64,000 bases of DNA, taken from positions 14,929,081-14,993,080 of the forward strand of contig AP025045.1 of NCBI GenBank assembly GCA_036186865.1, read 5' to 3'. Position 1 is the stretch's first letter. The number at the start of each line of letters is the position of its first letter. The stretch comes from Eustoma russellianum. Taxonomy: Eukaryota > Streptophyta > Magnoliopsida > Gentianales > Gentianaceae. Positions 21,711 to 32,904 of the stretch are shown here, in pieces. Position numbers and translations under genes: made by a program. Below the pieces are notes generated by a model. The model saw only the letters and a program-made list of their open reading frames with translations, was not told the origin of the DNA and did not search any database.

Positions 21711-23244
21711 CATTTTATGATATATTGTATAACATCCAAAACTTATTCATTTTTATATCTTAACATATATGTTATACATATATGTATACATGAATCATGT
21801 AACAACATATTTTAACCTTAAGTGGTCTTAAAGCCAATTTTCATATATTGTATATACATATATATAATTTCCGTGTATACATATCTATATATATATATAC
21901 CTAAAATCATTGAGATACATGTATGTATGTGTGTGTATAAGCCGTGTGTATATATATATATATGTCTATACATATATAACTACGCATATATACATACATC
22001 TATATCACAACCACACATTTGTTTATATATTTACTTACTTTTATACAAAACAGTATGTTTATTTATATACATCTACACCTCTATAACTACTTATACATAT
22101 ACCTATATATGGAGATCCGTATACATGTAGATTCATACACTTATACATATATATAACAACATACATGTTTCTATAATGTGTATATACATGCGTGTATATA
22201 CATAAGGTATATACATGTATATAGCGTATGTATATATGTGTATATAGTGTATATAAGTATAAGCTTATTACTCAACATAGATCTATAATTTCTTGAGAAG
22301 AAATCTTGAACATACTACATGATGATCCCATTTTTGATATAACATAAGTATTGAATTTGAAATCCATGAAGGATCTAGGAAGAGTACTTGCCTTGGTTCA
22401 CCTTTCTTACACTTAGAAGATGTTTAGTTCTTCTTCCTTCCTCCTAGGTATACATGGTTTTTAGGGTTTAAAAGGAGGGTTAGTGAGCAACTTATGAAAC
22501 TAAGTATATAGAAGAATCAAACTTAAACTTCATAAAGTTCTTACCTTGATTGCTTTTGATTCTAGATGCTACAACCTTCTTGAATCTTTCTTGGTTGATT
22601 GAGTGTTCATGATACTTGATTTGAGTGATGTTGGTATGAAGAAAGGAGAAGAAAATCTTCTCATTGTGGAGTGTAACTTTCGGCCCATTAGGGAAGAAGG
22701 AGGGTGTTGGAGTATTTTTTGGGTTTTTCTTGGAGATGGTATGAAATTGGTTGGTTGAAGATGTATTATTTGAGGGGTTAAAGAAGAAATAATTTTTCTA
22801 CTTTCTATGGGGGGTGGCCGGCCATGTTGGTGGAGGGATGGGGAACGAACTTTTGACAAGTATGGGTTGAAGGGATGGGTTGGTAGGGTAAGATTTTTAG
22901 GCATGCTCTTATTTTATGTAATTTAATAAATATCAAGACAAGTTGTCTTGCCTTTACTTTTTCCTTTTCTTTTCTCTTATTTTATGTGTGTATATTTGTT
23001 TTCCTTTTATTTAATGTAGTATAAAATTGTTGTATCATGTATTTCTTTTGGATTTAATTTATCCTAATTATTTAAGTTGTTACTAACTAATTTAATTGGG
23101 TTTTTATTGCATATACTCAAATGGTTGTAATATATTTGCTAATGTATTTGGTAATATAAGTCTAGTTTTATAAATCGTACACCTACGAAATTATATTTAC
23201 GGTATTGGAAATTGTTACGACATAACGAATTCCCGGGTGTAACA
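19578..23244 (-). repeat. Gypsy B 3' LTR
   Basis: 3667 bp, plus-strand ends TGTAGCGCCCCGCCC and CCCGGGTGTAACA. Contains CATAAC-rich stretches around 20640-20690, a tandem unit of about 161 bp near 21240-21730 and a (TA)n tract at 21662-21708. Short ORFs here are not conserved coding sequence. Confidence 0.93.
21371..21760 (-). repeat. Tandem units in gypsy B 3' LTR
   Basis: The phrase TAATATCCAAAACTTATTCA recurs at 21371, 21532 and (as TAACATCC...) 21730, spacing 161 and 198 bp; the longer spacing comes from the (TA)n tract. Each unit carries a GGCC-containing block such as CGGCCTAAAGGCCG. The 5' LTR has one unit fewer. Confidence 0.85.
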
Positions 23245-23258
23245 TTCTCCCCCCTTAT
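23245..23258 (-). other. Polypurine tract of gypsy B
   Basis: On the minus strand, TAAGGGGGGAGAAT directly precedes the LTR start TGTTACACC. The upstream AAGTTTCAAGGACGAAACTT block is shared with gypsy A. Confidence 0.88.
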
Positions 23259-23288
23259 AAAAAGTTTCGTCCTTGAAACTTACGTACC

Positions 23289-24912
23289 TTATACGAACAA
23301 TTGGGGATATTGCCTCTGCATTTGCTGCTCTGGTTCCCAAGTCGCTTCCCGCTCAGTATGATTACTCCATTGTACTTTCACAAATGGAATTGTCCGTCTC
23401 CTCAACACTTGCTCCTTACGGTCCACGATCCGTATGGGAACTTCTTCATACGTAACGTCATCTTTAATAGTTACGGGTTGCTGCCCCAGTATATGATCCG
23501 GATCATGTACATATGGCCGTAACTGAGATACGTGAAACACATTATGTACTTGGGATAATGTAGGAGGTAAGGTCAACCGGTATGCCACAGCTCCAACTTT
23601 CTCTAGTATCTCATAAGGGCCAATAAATCTAGGGCTCAGTTTCCCTTTAATCCCAAATCTACTCACGCCCTTGGTCGGTGAAACCTGCAAATATACTTTC
23701 TCGCCTGCACCAAACTCAATCGGTCGTCTTTTTGTATCCGCCCAGCTTTTGCTACGGTCTTGAGCAGCTTTCAATCTATCACGTATCACCTTGATCTTTT
23801 CCAGAGTCTGTTCCACCAGTTCCGGGCTCATAATAGTTCTCTCGCCCACTTCATCCCAATATAATGGAGATCGACACTTTCTTCCATACAATGCTTCAAA
23901 GGGTGCCATACCAATAGAACTGTGATAGCTGTTACTGTAAGAGAACTCAATTAACTTCACTGATTTGTCCCAGCTAACCTTGAAATCCAAAGTGCAAGCG
24001 CGTAGTATATCTTTCAATGTTTGTATGGTACGTTCTGACTATCCATCGGTCTGCGGATGAAATGTTGTACTCATCCGGAGTTCGGTACCCATGGCATTTT
24101 GGTAAGATCTCCAGAATCGCGAAGTAAAACGTGGATCTCTATCGCACACGATACTGACAGGTGTTCCATGAAGGCTAAATATCTCATTCATATACATACT
24201 CACCAGCTTTTCTATGGATGTCTGGATTGACATGGATAAGAAATGTGCCGATTTAGTGAGACGATCCACGATTACCCAAATCGCATCATTACCATTGTGA
24301 GTCTTAGGAAGTCTGGTAACAAAATCCATCGTAATATGCTCCCATTTCCACTCCGGAATCTCTGATGGCTATAATAGTCCCGCCGGCCTCTGATGTTCTG
24401 CTTTAACTTGTTGACAAGTATGACATCTCTCCACAAACTCTGCAATGTGACGCTTCATGCCGTTCCACCAATAATTTCTTTTAAGATCCTGGTACATCTT
24501 TGTTGCTCCCGGATGTATAAATAACCGTGAGTTGTGAGCTTCCTTCATGATCTCTCTTTTAATTCCATCCATGTTTGGTACACACAATCTCTCTTTGAAC
24601 CAAAGACTGCCATCATTATGCAACTGAAAATCCTTCACCGGTCGTTCTTCAAACTGCTTGACAATGATCATTAACTCAGAATCATTCTTTTGCGCCTCTT
24701 TAATCCTATCAATTAAAGTAGGAGTGATCATTAATTTAGCCAGAATATTTGCAGTTGAGTCAACCACATCCAATCCAAACTCGGCTATCTCTCTCTAGAG
24801 GCGTCTGCCTAGCATGACTTGACTTCCTGCTCAATGCATCTGCCACTTTATTCGCCTTACCCGAATGATAGTGGATAGCGAGATCATAGTCTTTCATCAA
24901 CTCCAACCATCT
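23289..24912 (-). pseudogene. Gypsy B integrase and chromodomain (broken)
   Basis: Minus strand. In order: end of RNase H (KANKVADALSRK), a frameshift near 24780-24800, the zinc-binding region (HNSRLFIHPG, then CHTCQQVKAEHQ), the catalytic core (MDFVTRLPKTHNG, VCDRDPRFTSRF, and the DG-SERT segment with the Glu) and the chromodomain (VKVQWSNHTEREATWEPE). In-frame TAG stops lie at 24369-24371 and 24039-24041 (plus coordinates of CTA), both at places where the family has Gln. Integrase inserts the cDNA; the chromodomain is known in chromoviruses to target heterochromatin marks. Confidence 0.92.
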
Positions 24913-26655
24913 TCACTGCCTCATGTTTAGTTCTTTTTGGGTGAAAAGATATTTCAAGCTCTTGTGATCCGTGTAGATTTTGCATCTCTCTCCATATAAA
25001 TAATGTCTCCATATTTTAAGCGCAAATACAACTGCCGCTAATTCCAGATCATGAGTAGGATAATTCTGTTCATAGGGTTTCAACTGTCTTGACGCATATG
25101 CGATTACTCGTTCTTCCTGCATTAATACACAACCTAGTCCATTCTTCGAAGCGTCGCTATATACCACGAATCCATCTCCTGAGATTGGTTGTGCTAATAC
25201 CGGTGCCGATGTCAATTTCTTCTTCAGTTCGGTGAAGCTCTGTTTGCAATCAGAAGTCCAATCATATCGCGTCTTTTTCTGCGTCAATCGAGTTAATGGA
25301 ACTACAATCCGTGAGAATCCCTCAACAAACTTCCGATAATAACCTCCAAGTCCTAAGAAACTCCTGACCTCAGTCACATTTGTCGGCCTCGGCCATTCTG
25401 TAATAGCCTCAATCTTTTTCGGATCTACTGAGATACCATCCTTAGACACAACATGACCCAAAAATGCAACACTATGGAGCCAAAATTCGCACTTGCTGAG
25501 TTTAGCATATAACTGCTTCTTTTTTAATACATTCAGTGTTATTCTTAGATGCTCTGCATGGGTCTCTTCATTCGTTGAGTATATTAGAATATCATCAATA
25601 AATACCACCACGAACTTATCTAACTGATCCCGAAATACTGTGTTCATCAAATCCATGAATGCTGCGGGTGCGTTGGTCGATCCAAATGGCATCACTAAGA
25701 ACTCATAATGTCCATATCTTGTACGAAAAGCAGTCTTAGCGATATCTTCCGACTTGATCTTCAATTGATGGTAACCAGAGCGAAGGTCAATCTTGCTGAA
25801 CACTTTAGCTCCCCTTAATTGATCGAACAAATCGTCGATTCGAGGCAGTGGATATCTATTTTTGATAGTGATTTTATTCAGCTCTCGATAATCGATGCAG
25901 AGTCGCATGCTGCCATCTTTCTTCTTAACGAACAACACTAGAGCTCCCCATGGTGATACACTTGGCCGTATAAACTTCTTATCTATCAATTCTTGCAACT
26001 GTGATTTCAATTCCTTTAATTCAGCTGGGGCCATTCTATACGGTGCCTTTGAGATTGGTTCAGCTCCTGGAACGACATTAATCTCAAATTCAATCTCCCT
26101 GTCCGGAGGCAAACCGGGTAGATCATCTGGAAATACATCTGTGAACTCCTTGACTACTAGAATACTGTCAATTGATGGGGTCTCGGAATCTTTGTCAAGA
26201 GCATACACAAGGAATCCTTCGCTACCCTTCTTCAGTGATTGAAATGCTTTTGCTGTTGTCAGATAAATATTCTGTGGTATCTTTTTCATCTTGGAGTTCC
26301 CTTGATAAATCACTTCTTCTCGCATTGGATCCTTAATCATCACACGCTTACCACGACAATCAATGTAGGCATGGTGTTTGAACAACCAATCCATGCCTAG
26401 AATAAGGTCGAAATCCCCAATCTGTATAGGAATTAGGGTAACTTCGAACTTCTGTCCTCCCATTTCTATCTCGCAATTCTTATATATATGATGTGAAATG
26501 ATCACTTCATCACCAGCTGCTTGAACGCGATAAGGCGTATCCAGCCTAGTCGGACAACTATCAAGGTTCTTAGCAAACCTTTTCGATACAAAGGAATGGC
26601 TTGCACCACTATCAAATAATACGTTGGCAGGTATGTTTTTTTGTTAATATAACAC
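24913..26655 (-). pseudogene. Gypsy B protease, reverse transcriptase and RNase H (mostly open)
   Basis: The longest open stretch of the element: 530 codons from a Met at 26505, with the frame continuing upstream through the protease DSGASHSF motif at about 26610. RT shows FSKIDLRSGYHQ, VMPFGSTNAPAAF and the catalytic FIDDILIYS; RNase H shows YSDASKNGLGCV and YTDHKSLKYLF. Catalytic residues look intact. A TGA at 24913-24915 (family Arg) ends the stretch. An A7 run at about 26636-26642 shifts the frame just upstream of the protease motif. The Met at 26505 is internal to protease, so it is not a natural start. Confidence 0.93.
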
Positions 26656-26732
26656 CTGAGGCAATTCATAATTCAAATATGCAATCCCGAATCAAGCAGA
26701 TAATACCATAAACTTTTCAAAATGAATTATAC
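26656..26732 (-). other. 77-bp intron-like insertion between gag and protease of gypsy B
   Basis: On the minus strand it begins GTATAATTC after ...GACAG and ends TTGCCTCAG before GTGTTATA. Removing it would put the conserved gag/protease linker (DVVTG) directly next to the following protease leader. It is 77 bp long, AT-rich, causes a frameshift and contains a stop if retained. GT donor, AG acceptor, length and composition suit a short plant spliceosomal intron. Alternative: a small insertion with a CAGGTRT duplication at its edges. Confidence 0.5.
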
Positions 26733-27900
26733 CTGTCACAACGTCTGGGGCTTTCAGAACTTCCTCATCTGTCATCACATGTACTCTGACATTGGCCCTT
26801 GGGCCATCTCTCTGCTGAGGTGCGGCCCTCTGGGGTCCCTTCCTGGGTTCAGAACAATCTCTCATCATGTGTCCAGTCTTTCCACAATTGAAACATGCTC
26901 CAGTCTTCAATAAACAGTCTCCCCTATGCTGTCGCTGACAAGTGGCACACTTAGGTATCGCAGCTGCCTGTGGAGGAGGTTGTGGCTTCGGTGGCTGAAA
27001 ATTTGGTTGATGTGCACGTCCACCATCTCTTTTAGCAGTCTTAGTCCACTTACTGGATTGGCCATCTCCAAACTCTTGGGTCCTTTTGCCCCGGCTGTCA
27101 GAATCACGTCTGATGATGTCCCTTTCTACTCGATATCAGGCATCCAGCAATTCACCAAAATCCTTCGGGTTGACATTCACAATCCAGGTGCGAATGCGTG
27201 GGTTCAGTCCTCTTTCAAACTTAATCATTTTCAGTTGTTCATCTCCCATAATTGATGGAACATATCTTCCCAATGCGGTAAATCGGTTGGCATAGTCTGC
27301 CACTGTCATTCCTGACGTCTGCATTAGAGACTCAAACATCCCTATTTTCTTCAAGGTAACTGATGGTGGAATATAGAATTTGCGAAACTCTCTCAGAAAT
27401 CGTTCCCAAGTAACTGGAGCTGGCAAATGCTGCAAATTTGTGGTCCACATTCATCGGCTTCACCAGTCAGAAAAGGCTTGATAACCTGGGCTTTTATCTC
27501 CTCTGGTATTTGAATCAGGTCAAAATTATTCTGTACTTCTTTTAGCCATTTCTCGGCTATGTCAGGGTCAGATCCACCTTCAAAGTTAGGAATGCGGGCC
27601 TTCTTCAACTCCCCGTAAAAGAAACGAGTACCATGCTGTGGTGGAAGTGGTGGCGGTGGCAGTGGAGGTGTCGCATGATTCTGGTGGCCGTTGTTACCTA
27701 CCGCCTGTCCTATCTGTACCAGAGCTTGCAGAACAGCCTGCTGAAAATCTCCCTGACCCTGCTGCTGTGGGGGTGGAAGCACCTGTTCAGTGTAAAATGG
27801 AACCGGTCCTGTCTGCGGGGGGGTATCTGTGGTGGTGGAGGAGGGGGTAACTGTGCAGGTCTGTCAGCACGCGGTCTTCCTCTAGGTCGTGGAGACATCC
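26733..27900 (-). pseudogene. Gypsy B gag (broken)
   Basis: Capsid/nucleocapsid precursor on the minus strand. The start region is a Pro/Arg-rich leader from a Met at 27898 (MSPRPRGRPRADRP). The capsid part includes FEGGSDPDIAEKWLKEV and, after a frameshift near 27430-27450, WERFLREFRKFYIP and MTVADYANRFTALGRYVP. A TGA at 27136-27138 follows LLDA. The CCHC zinc knuckle CFNCGKTGHMMRDC lies at about 26855-26900. At least two frameshifts and one stop are present. The real start could be another nearby Met. Confidence 0.87.
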
Positions 27901-28165
27901 CATTGAATGCAGCATCATTAGTAATAATTTACAATTGAAATCAATTTGTCTTCCTGACTAATTCAGAATTTGTAAAATTAAAATTTTTTTTATTTGGGAA
28001 CTTAATAATCCAAGCAAAACTTTTAAATGTTATTTAACTATCCCTAACTATTCTAAGGATTCTAATCTAGGGATATCACTCTTGGTCCAAGATCATAACT
28101 TAAGTTATAGGATCATCACTTAACTTCTAAATGCTTACTTTACTGTTCCCGCCGTGGATCTAGAG
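27901..28165 (-). other. Gypsy B leader
   Basis: About 265 bp between the primer-binding site and gag; AT-rich, no coding sequence seen. Confidence 0.6.
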
Positions 28166-28181
28166 CCATGCTCGGATACCA
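28166..28181 (-). other. Primer-binding site of gypsy B
   Basis: Minus strand TGGTATCCGAGCATGG begins two bases after the LTR end (GCGCTACA). It is one mismatch from the usual tRNA-iMet site TGGTATCAGAGC over its first 12 bases. It primes minus-strand DNA synthesis. Confidence 0.8.
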
Positions 28182-28183
28182 AC

Positions 28184-31100
28184 TGTAGCGCCCCACCCAA
28201 AACCAGAGTTCCGGTTCAGTGCACCCGCCCTACTCTACTCATAGAGTACAAGGCGTCGATACCATACATGTGCATGTCAACTTGAATTGTAATCGATATA
28301 GCGGAAGCAACTTGCAATAAGCTCACGACACACATAATATTATTACAAACCGTTCAAATCCACACAACCACAAATACAGTCTCTCACGATAACTTTATTA
28401 CATCACCATAAAATAAAGCTCACACAACAGGTACTTGGCTTCAGCCTATATCTTCCCTCACGGATACTCTATCTGGGGTTCCTCCTCAATGAACACGGCA
28501 TCAGGGTCTCTGTTCTCTGAAATGTTAAGAGGCAAGTATGAGCGATAACCACCGTCTTTTAATCGCTCAGCAAGTATTCTTTATAGATACTTCATGTGGA
28601 TCATACATGGGAAGACAAGTAGTAATAAAGTAACAATATTTATGAAATTACATCTCCAATTACAAATGACAGCATTATATATAAGGATAAAACAGAACAT
28701 AAGATTTTACCTCATACCTGAGAGGTCATATCATTCTTCCTCAGCATATCCTTAGTCTACCTTCCGTACTTGATTACTAATCCATCTTATACTAAGGTCA
28801 TAACTTGCATTCATCACATCTACGAGTGTGATCTTTCTTAATCGTCTTAAGGCATAATGTTCGTACAAATATTCTAATCCTCACATAAGGGACATGATCA
28901 TGACGTGATGCATAAAACATGGCTTTTCATAAAATGACTTTTCATAAACAGGACTTTTCATAAACATGACATGATTTTCATAACTTGCATAACATGACAT
29001 TTTCATGACATGAAGACATAACATTTTCATCGTTGGCTATAGCACTTTTCATAAGAATAATAATGCACGACATACCGAATGATTCTCCATATAGTACATG
29101 TACAACATAACATATGAACATAGGTACATGTGCTAACGGTGATGCATTATGACTGAGATCCCGTGTCCCAGACCCGGTGTTACACTCAGCCATAACGTAA
29201 ACATGGGCCCCTGACACCTACCACTCCGGTCCCGATGTCAGGACAACGCTACAACATAACATAACATAACATGGTCATAACATAACATGGGTCATTGGAA
29301 TCATTCGTCTCGTGTTTATTATTCCTATGCATATGAGTTTTAAAAAAACAAAACTTTTCCAACTTTGATTTCATGCAACATGAGACTCGGTCGATTGAAG
29401 GTACTTTGGTCATTCTACATTTTATAATATCATCACTTACTTAATTTCCTTCTACTTATCACGACCTAAAGAAAATACAATTTTAACCTCCAATTAAATA
29501 CCATTCGGCTATCACACTAAAACAGCCCTCTTTTTCCATTTTCATCATACAATAAGTTGGTAACTTCTATTCCACACATACATTTCATAATTCATAGCTC
29601 AAATGCCTACACCATGAAAATTTCTAATTACTTTACATTTCATCTAAGATTTCATGACTTACATTTTATCATAACCTATCTATGTTAGTATATATATATA
29701 ACATGTAACATATCATGTACGTACATTGTAAAAGTTAGTAGTCTTATACTTACGCACACATAAATGTGAACTATTTATGTTTCTTACTTTTCATAACATA
29801 ATACATAAATTACATACATAGCCTACTTTCATAACTTAACATATTTATCATATATACATCTATACTTACAAAAATATGATGGAATTATCTTTGTCACTAA
29901 GGCTTAAAGGCCGAACATATATGTACATAATATATGCATATATAAGTCATTTTGTGATATATTATGTAATATCCAAATCTTATTCATTTTCATATCTTAA
30001 CATATTCATCATATATACATATATATATATATGATCAGTACAGGCAGCCTCGGTACGTTTGTTTTTCTTAAGCATTCAGATTATTTCATTAGCCTATTCA
30101 GCCAGCTGACATTACGCTATGCTTTGCATTGGTTATTGGTTGTGAGCATTGGAGTGGATGTTGTGGCCATTTGCGTGGGTTATTTGTTGAAGACACAGGA
30201 GCCAGCTTCTTTCTTTCAGATCGGAAGCACGGTTTGGCTTTACACATGGAGTTCTGTCACCCAAAGTCGTTCAAGCAAAGCAGTCTCTCAGTCGCCTCTC
30301 GTTTATTACTGGATTACAGCAGCTTTTGTTTCTTGTAATGTAATATTCAATAGCGACTATCAACATTCCAGATATATAAATATGTACGCTTTTTCCTTCG
30401 CCGGGGTTTTATCCACAAGGGTGGTTTTACCCGGCAAGGTTTTAATGCGGCATATCATATATATTCTGGATGCTGATAATCACGAATTTGGAGTTGCGTT
30501 ATGCTTTGATGTAATATGGTTTTCCTCCGCCATAAGTGAGGGTTTTATTTTTTAATAAAAGCAGTTCTTCTCAAAAAAAAAAAAAAAATATATTGAAATC
30601 ACTTGTTGTCAATTAAGGCCTAGTGGCCGAATGTGTATATATATGGTATATATATATATAAATCATTTTATGATATATTGTATAACATCCAAAACTTATT
30701 CATTTTTATATCTTAACATATATGTTATACATATATGTATACATGAATCATGTAACAACATATTTTAACCTTAAGTGGTCTTAAAGCCAATTTTCATATA
30801 TTGTATATACATATATATAATTTCCGTGTATACATATCTATATATATACCTAAAATCATTGAGATACATGTATGTATGTGTGTGTATAAGCCGTGTGTGT
30901 ATATATATGTCTATACATATATAACTACGCATATGTACATACATCTATATCACAACCACACATTTGTTTATATATTTACTTACTTTTATACAAAACAATA
31001 TGTTTATTTATATACATCTACACCTCTATAACTACTTATACATATACCTAAATATGGAGATCCGTATACATGTAGATTCATACACTTATACATATATATA

Positions 31101-32213
31101 ACAACATACATGTTTCTATAATGTGTATATACATGCGTGTATATACATAAGGTATATACATGTATATAGCGTATGTATATATGTGTCTATAGTGTATATA
31201 AGTATAAGCTTATTGCTCAACATAGATCTATAATTTCTTGAGAAGAAATCTTGAACATACTACATGATGATCCCATTTTTGATATAACATAAGTATTGAA
31301 TTTGAAATCCATGAAGGATCTAGGAAAAGTACTTGCCTTGGTTCACCTTTCTTACACTTAGAAGATGTTTCCTTCACTTGGTTTGGAAGAGAGTTCTTCT
31401 TCCTTCCTCCTAGGTATACATGGTTTTTAGGGTTTAAAAGGAGGGTTAGTGAGCAACTTATGAAACTAAGTATATAGAAGAATCAAACTTAAACTTCATA
31501 AAGTTCTTACCTTGATTGCTTTTGATTCTAGATGCTACAACCTTCTTGAATCTTTCTTGGTTGATTGAGTGTTCATGATACTTGATTTGAGTGATATTGG
31601 TATGAAGAAAGGAGAAGAAAATCTTCTCCTTGTGGAGTGTAACTTTCGGCCTATTAGGGAAGAAGGAGGGTGTTGGAGTGTTTTTTTGGGTTTTTCTTGG
31701 AGATGGTATGAAATTGGTTGGTTGAAGATGTATTATTTGAGGGGTTAAAGAAGAAATAATTTTTCTACTTTCTATGGGGGGTGGCCGGCCATGTTGGTTG
31801 AGGGATAGGGTGGGGAACAAACTTTTGACAAGTATGGGTTGAAGGGATGGGTTGGTAGGGTAAGATTCTTAGGCATGCTCTTATTTTATGTAATTTAATA
31901 AATATCAAGACAAGTTGTCTTGCCTTTACTTTTTCCTTTTCTTTTCTCTTATTTTATGTGTGTATATTTGTTTTCCTTTTATTTAATGTAGTATAAAATT
32001 GTTGTATCATGTATTTCTTTTGGATTTAATTTATCCTAATAGTTTAAGTTGTTACTAACTAATTTAATTGGGTTTTTATTGCATATACTCAAATGGTTGT
32101 AATATATTTGCTAATGTATTTGGTAATATAAGTCTAGTTTTATGAATCGTACACCTACGAAATTATATTTACGGTATTGGAAATTGTTACGACATAACGA
32201 ATTCCCGGGTTGT

Positions 32214-32217
<4 letters not shown>
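28184..32217 (-). repeat. Gypsy B 5' LTR, with nested LINE
   Basis: 4034 bp with termini like the 3' LTR (TGTAGCGCCCC...CCCGGGTTGTAACA). It contains the LINE at 30033-30588, lacks one 161-bp unit and has a much shorter (TA)n than the 3' LTR. It also has about 27 extra bp around 31366-31392. Otherwise the two LTRs are nearly collinear with scattered substitutions. Confidence 0.92.
30033..30588 (+). mobile_element. LINE 3' end with poly(A) tail, inserted in gypsy B 5' LTR
   Basis: Absent from the matching place in the 3' LTR (about 21595), so it inserted after gypsy B. It has an AATAAA signal at 30554-30559 and a poly(A) run at 30573-30588. Its 3' end matches (in reverse) 6026-6178, and its start, CAGGCAGCCTCGG, resembles the LINE 3' UTR near 7006. 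The 174-codon ORF over it has no family features and is taken as 3' UTR. Target duplication is obscured by the TA-rich site. Confidence 0.9.

Positions 32218-32295
<78 letters not shown>
32218..32295. repeat. (TA)n microsatellite, target of gypsy B
   Basis: About 39 TA units. The other half of the same tract is at 19540-19577. Undisrupted LTR copies have it at 39653-39685 and 56210-56242. Confidence 0.97.
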
Positions 32296-32297
<2 letters not shown>

Positions 32298-32658
32298 AAA
32301 GTGGCGTGTAGGAGGGTGTGGAAGACTTTCCTTTCTTCAACTTGTTGCCTTTGTACCTTTTCCAAATATGGCTTCCTTTAATGAACTACTTAGTTTAATT
32401 AACTAAGTATTTCACTTAATGAACTAGTTTAGTTCATTAATGATGGCACCTGAAAATAGTTCAAACAGTGCAAATTCTTGCCATTTGATGCAAGCTTTAA
32501 AGCTTCATGGCTCGTTAGTACGGCAACAATATATATGAACTATATAAGGCAAGTTTTCTGCAAAAACGTGTCGTGTCATAAAACATGTCATGCATTTCTT
32601 TAATACACGTTATTTAAATCATGCATTTTGAAATCACTCAAACCCCTTTTTCTCTACA
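32218..32658 (-). repeat. C1 3' LTR, right part
   Basis: Sense-strand start of the LTR, resuming after gypsy B. It opens with (TA)n at 32218-32295, includes the 25-bp palindrome at 32416-32440 and ends CTCTACA at 32658, next to the PPT. Confidence 0.9.
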
Positions 32659-32900
32659 ATCTCCCCCTTTTGATCATTTACAAAATAACCTACATTCATA
32701 TTTAAATCTTATCACTCCTTCAATCGTGCATAAATTCAAATTTTGAATTTCAAATTTCAAATTCGCTCCCCCTTGATTTATGCAATCTTATGCAATCAGT
32801 TTCTCTCTCCCCCTTAAATCATGCATTCTCCCCTCCCCCCCTTTATTTTGGAAAGTCAATCAAAAATGCATGTAAATATGGAAAGACAATCAAATCAAAT
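32659..32900 (-). other. C1 3' untranslated region with polypurine tract
   Basis: On the minus strand AAAAGGGGGAGAT abuts the LTR start. Further purine-rich stretches (near 32762-32770, 32807-32815 and 32826-32845) precede it. No coding sequence. Pol sequence resumes at about 32905, showing that RNase H was deleted. Confidence 0.75.
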
Positions 32901-32904
32901 CAGC

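Larger units (their letters stand above)
19578..32217 (-). mobile_element. Gypsy element B (chromodomain, Tekay-like), nearly full length
   Basis: Complete minus-strand layout: 5' LTR 28184-32217, PBS, gag, protease, RT, RNase H, integrase, chromodomain, PPT, 3' LTR 19578-23244. The flanks are ATATA on both sides (19573-19577 and 32218-32222). This fits a 5-bp target duplication, but the target is a (TA)n tract, so the match is weak evidence. It interrupts the C1 LTR. Several stops, a frameshift between RNase H and integrase and a homopolymer shift near protease make it non-autonomous. Confidence 0.92.

Noticed and set aside
23289..23522. Plus-strand ORFs opposite gypsy B integrase (also 25895-26242, 26722-27295, 27633-27938)
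   Set aside because: Antisense shadows of clearly recognisable pol and gag on the minus strand.
30031..30555. 174-codon plus-strand ORF
   Set aside because: It lies in the 3' untranslated end of a poly(A)-tailed LINE and its start is in LTR sequence; no family features.
32740..32762. AAATTTGAAATTCAAAATTTG-like palindrome near the C1 PPT (also near 56690)
   Set aside because: Low-complexity AT sequence; structure plausible but no further support.
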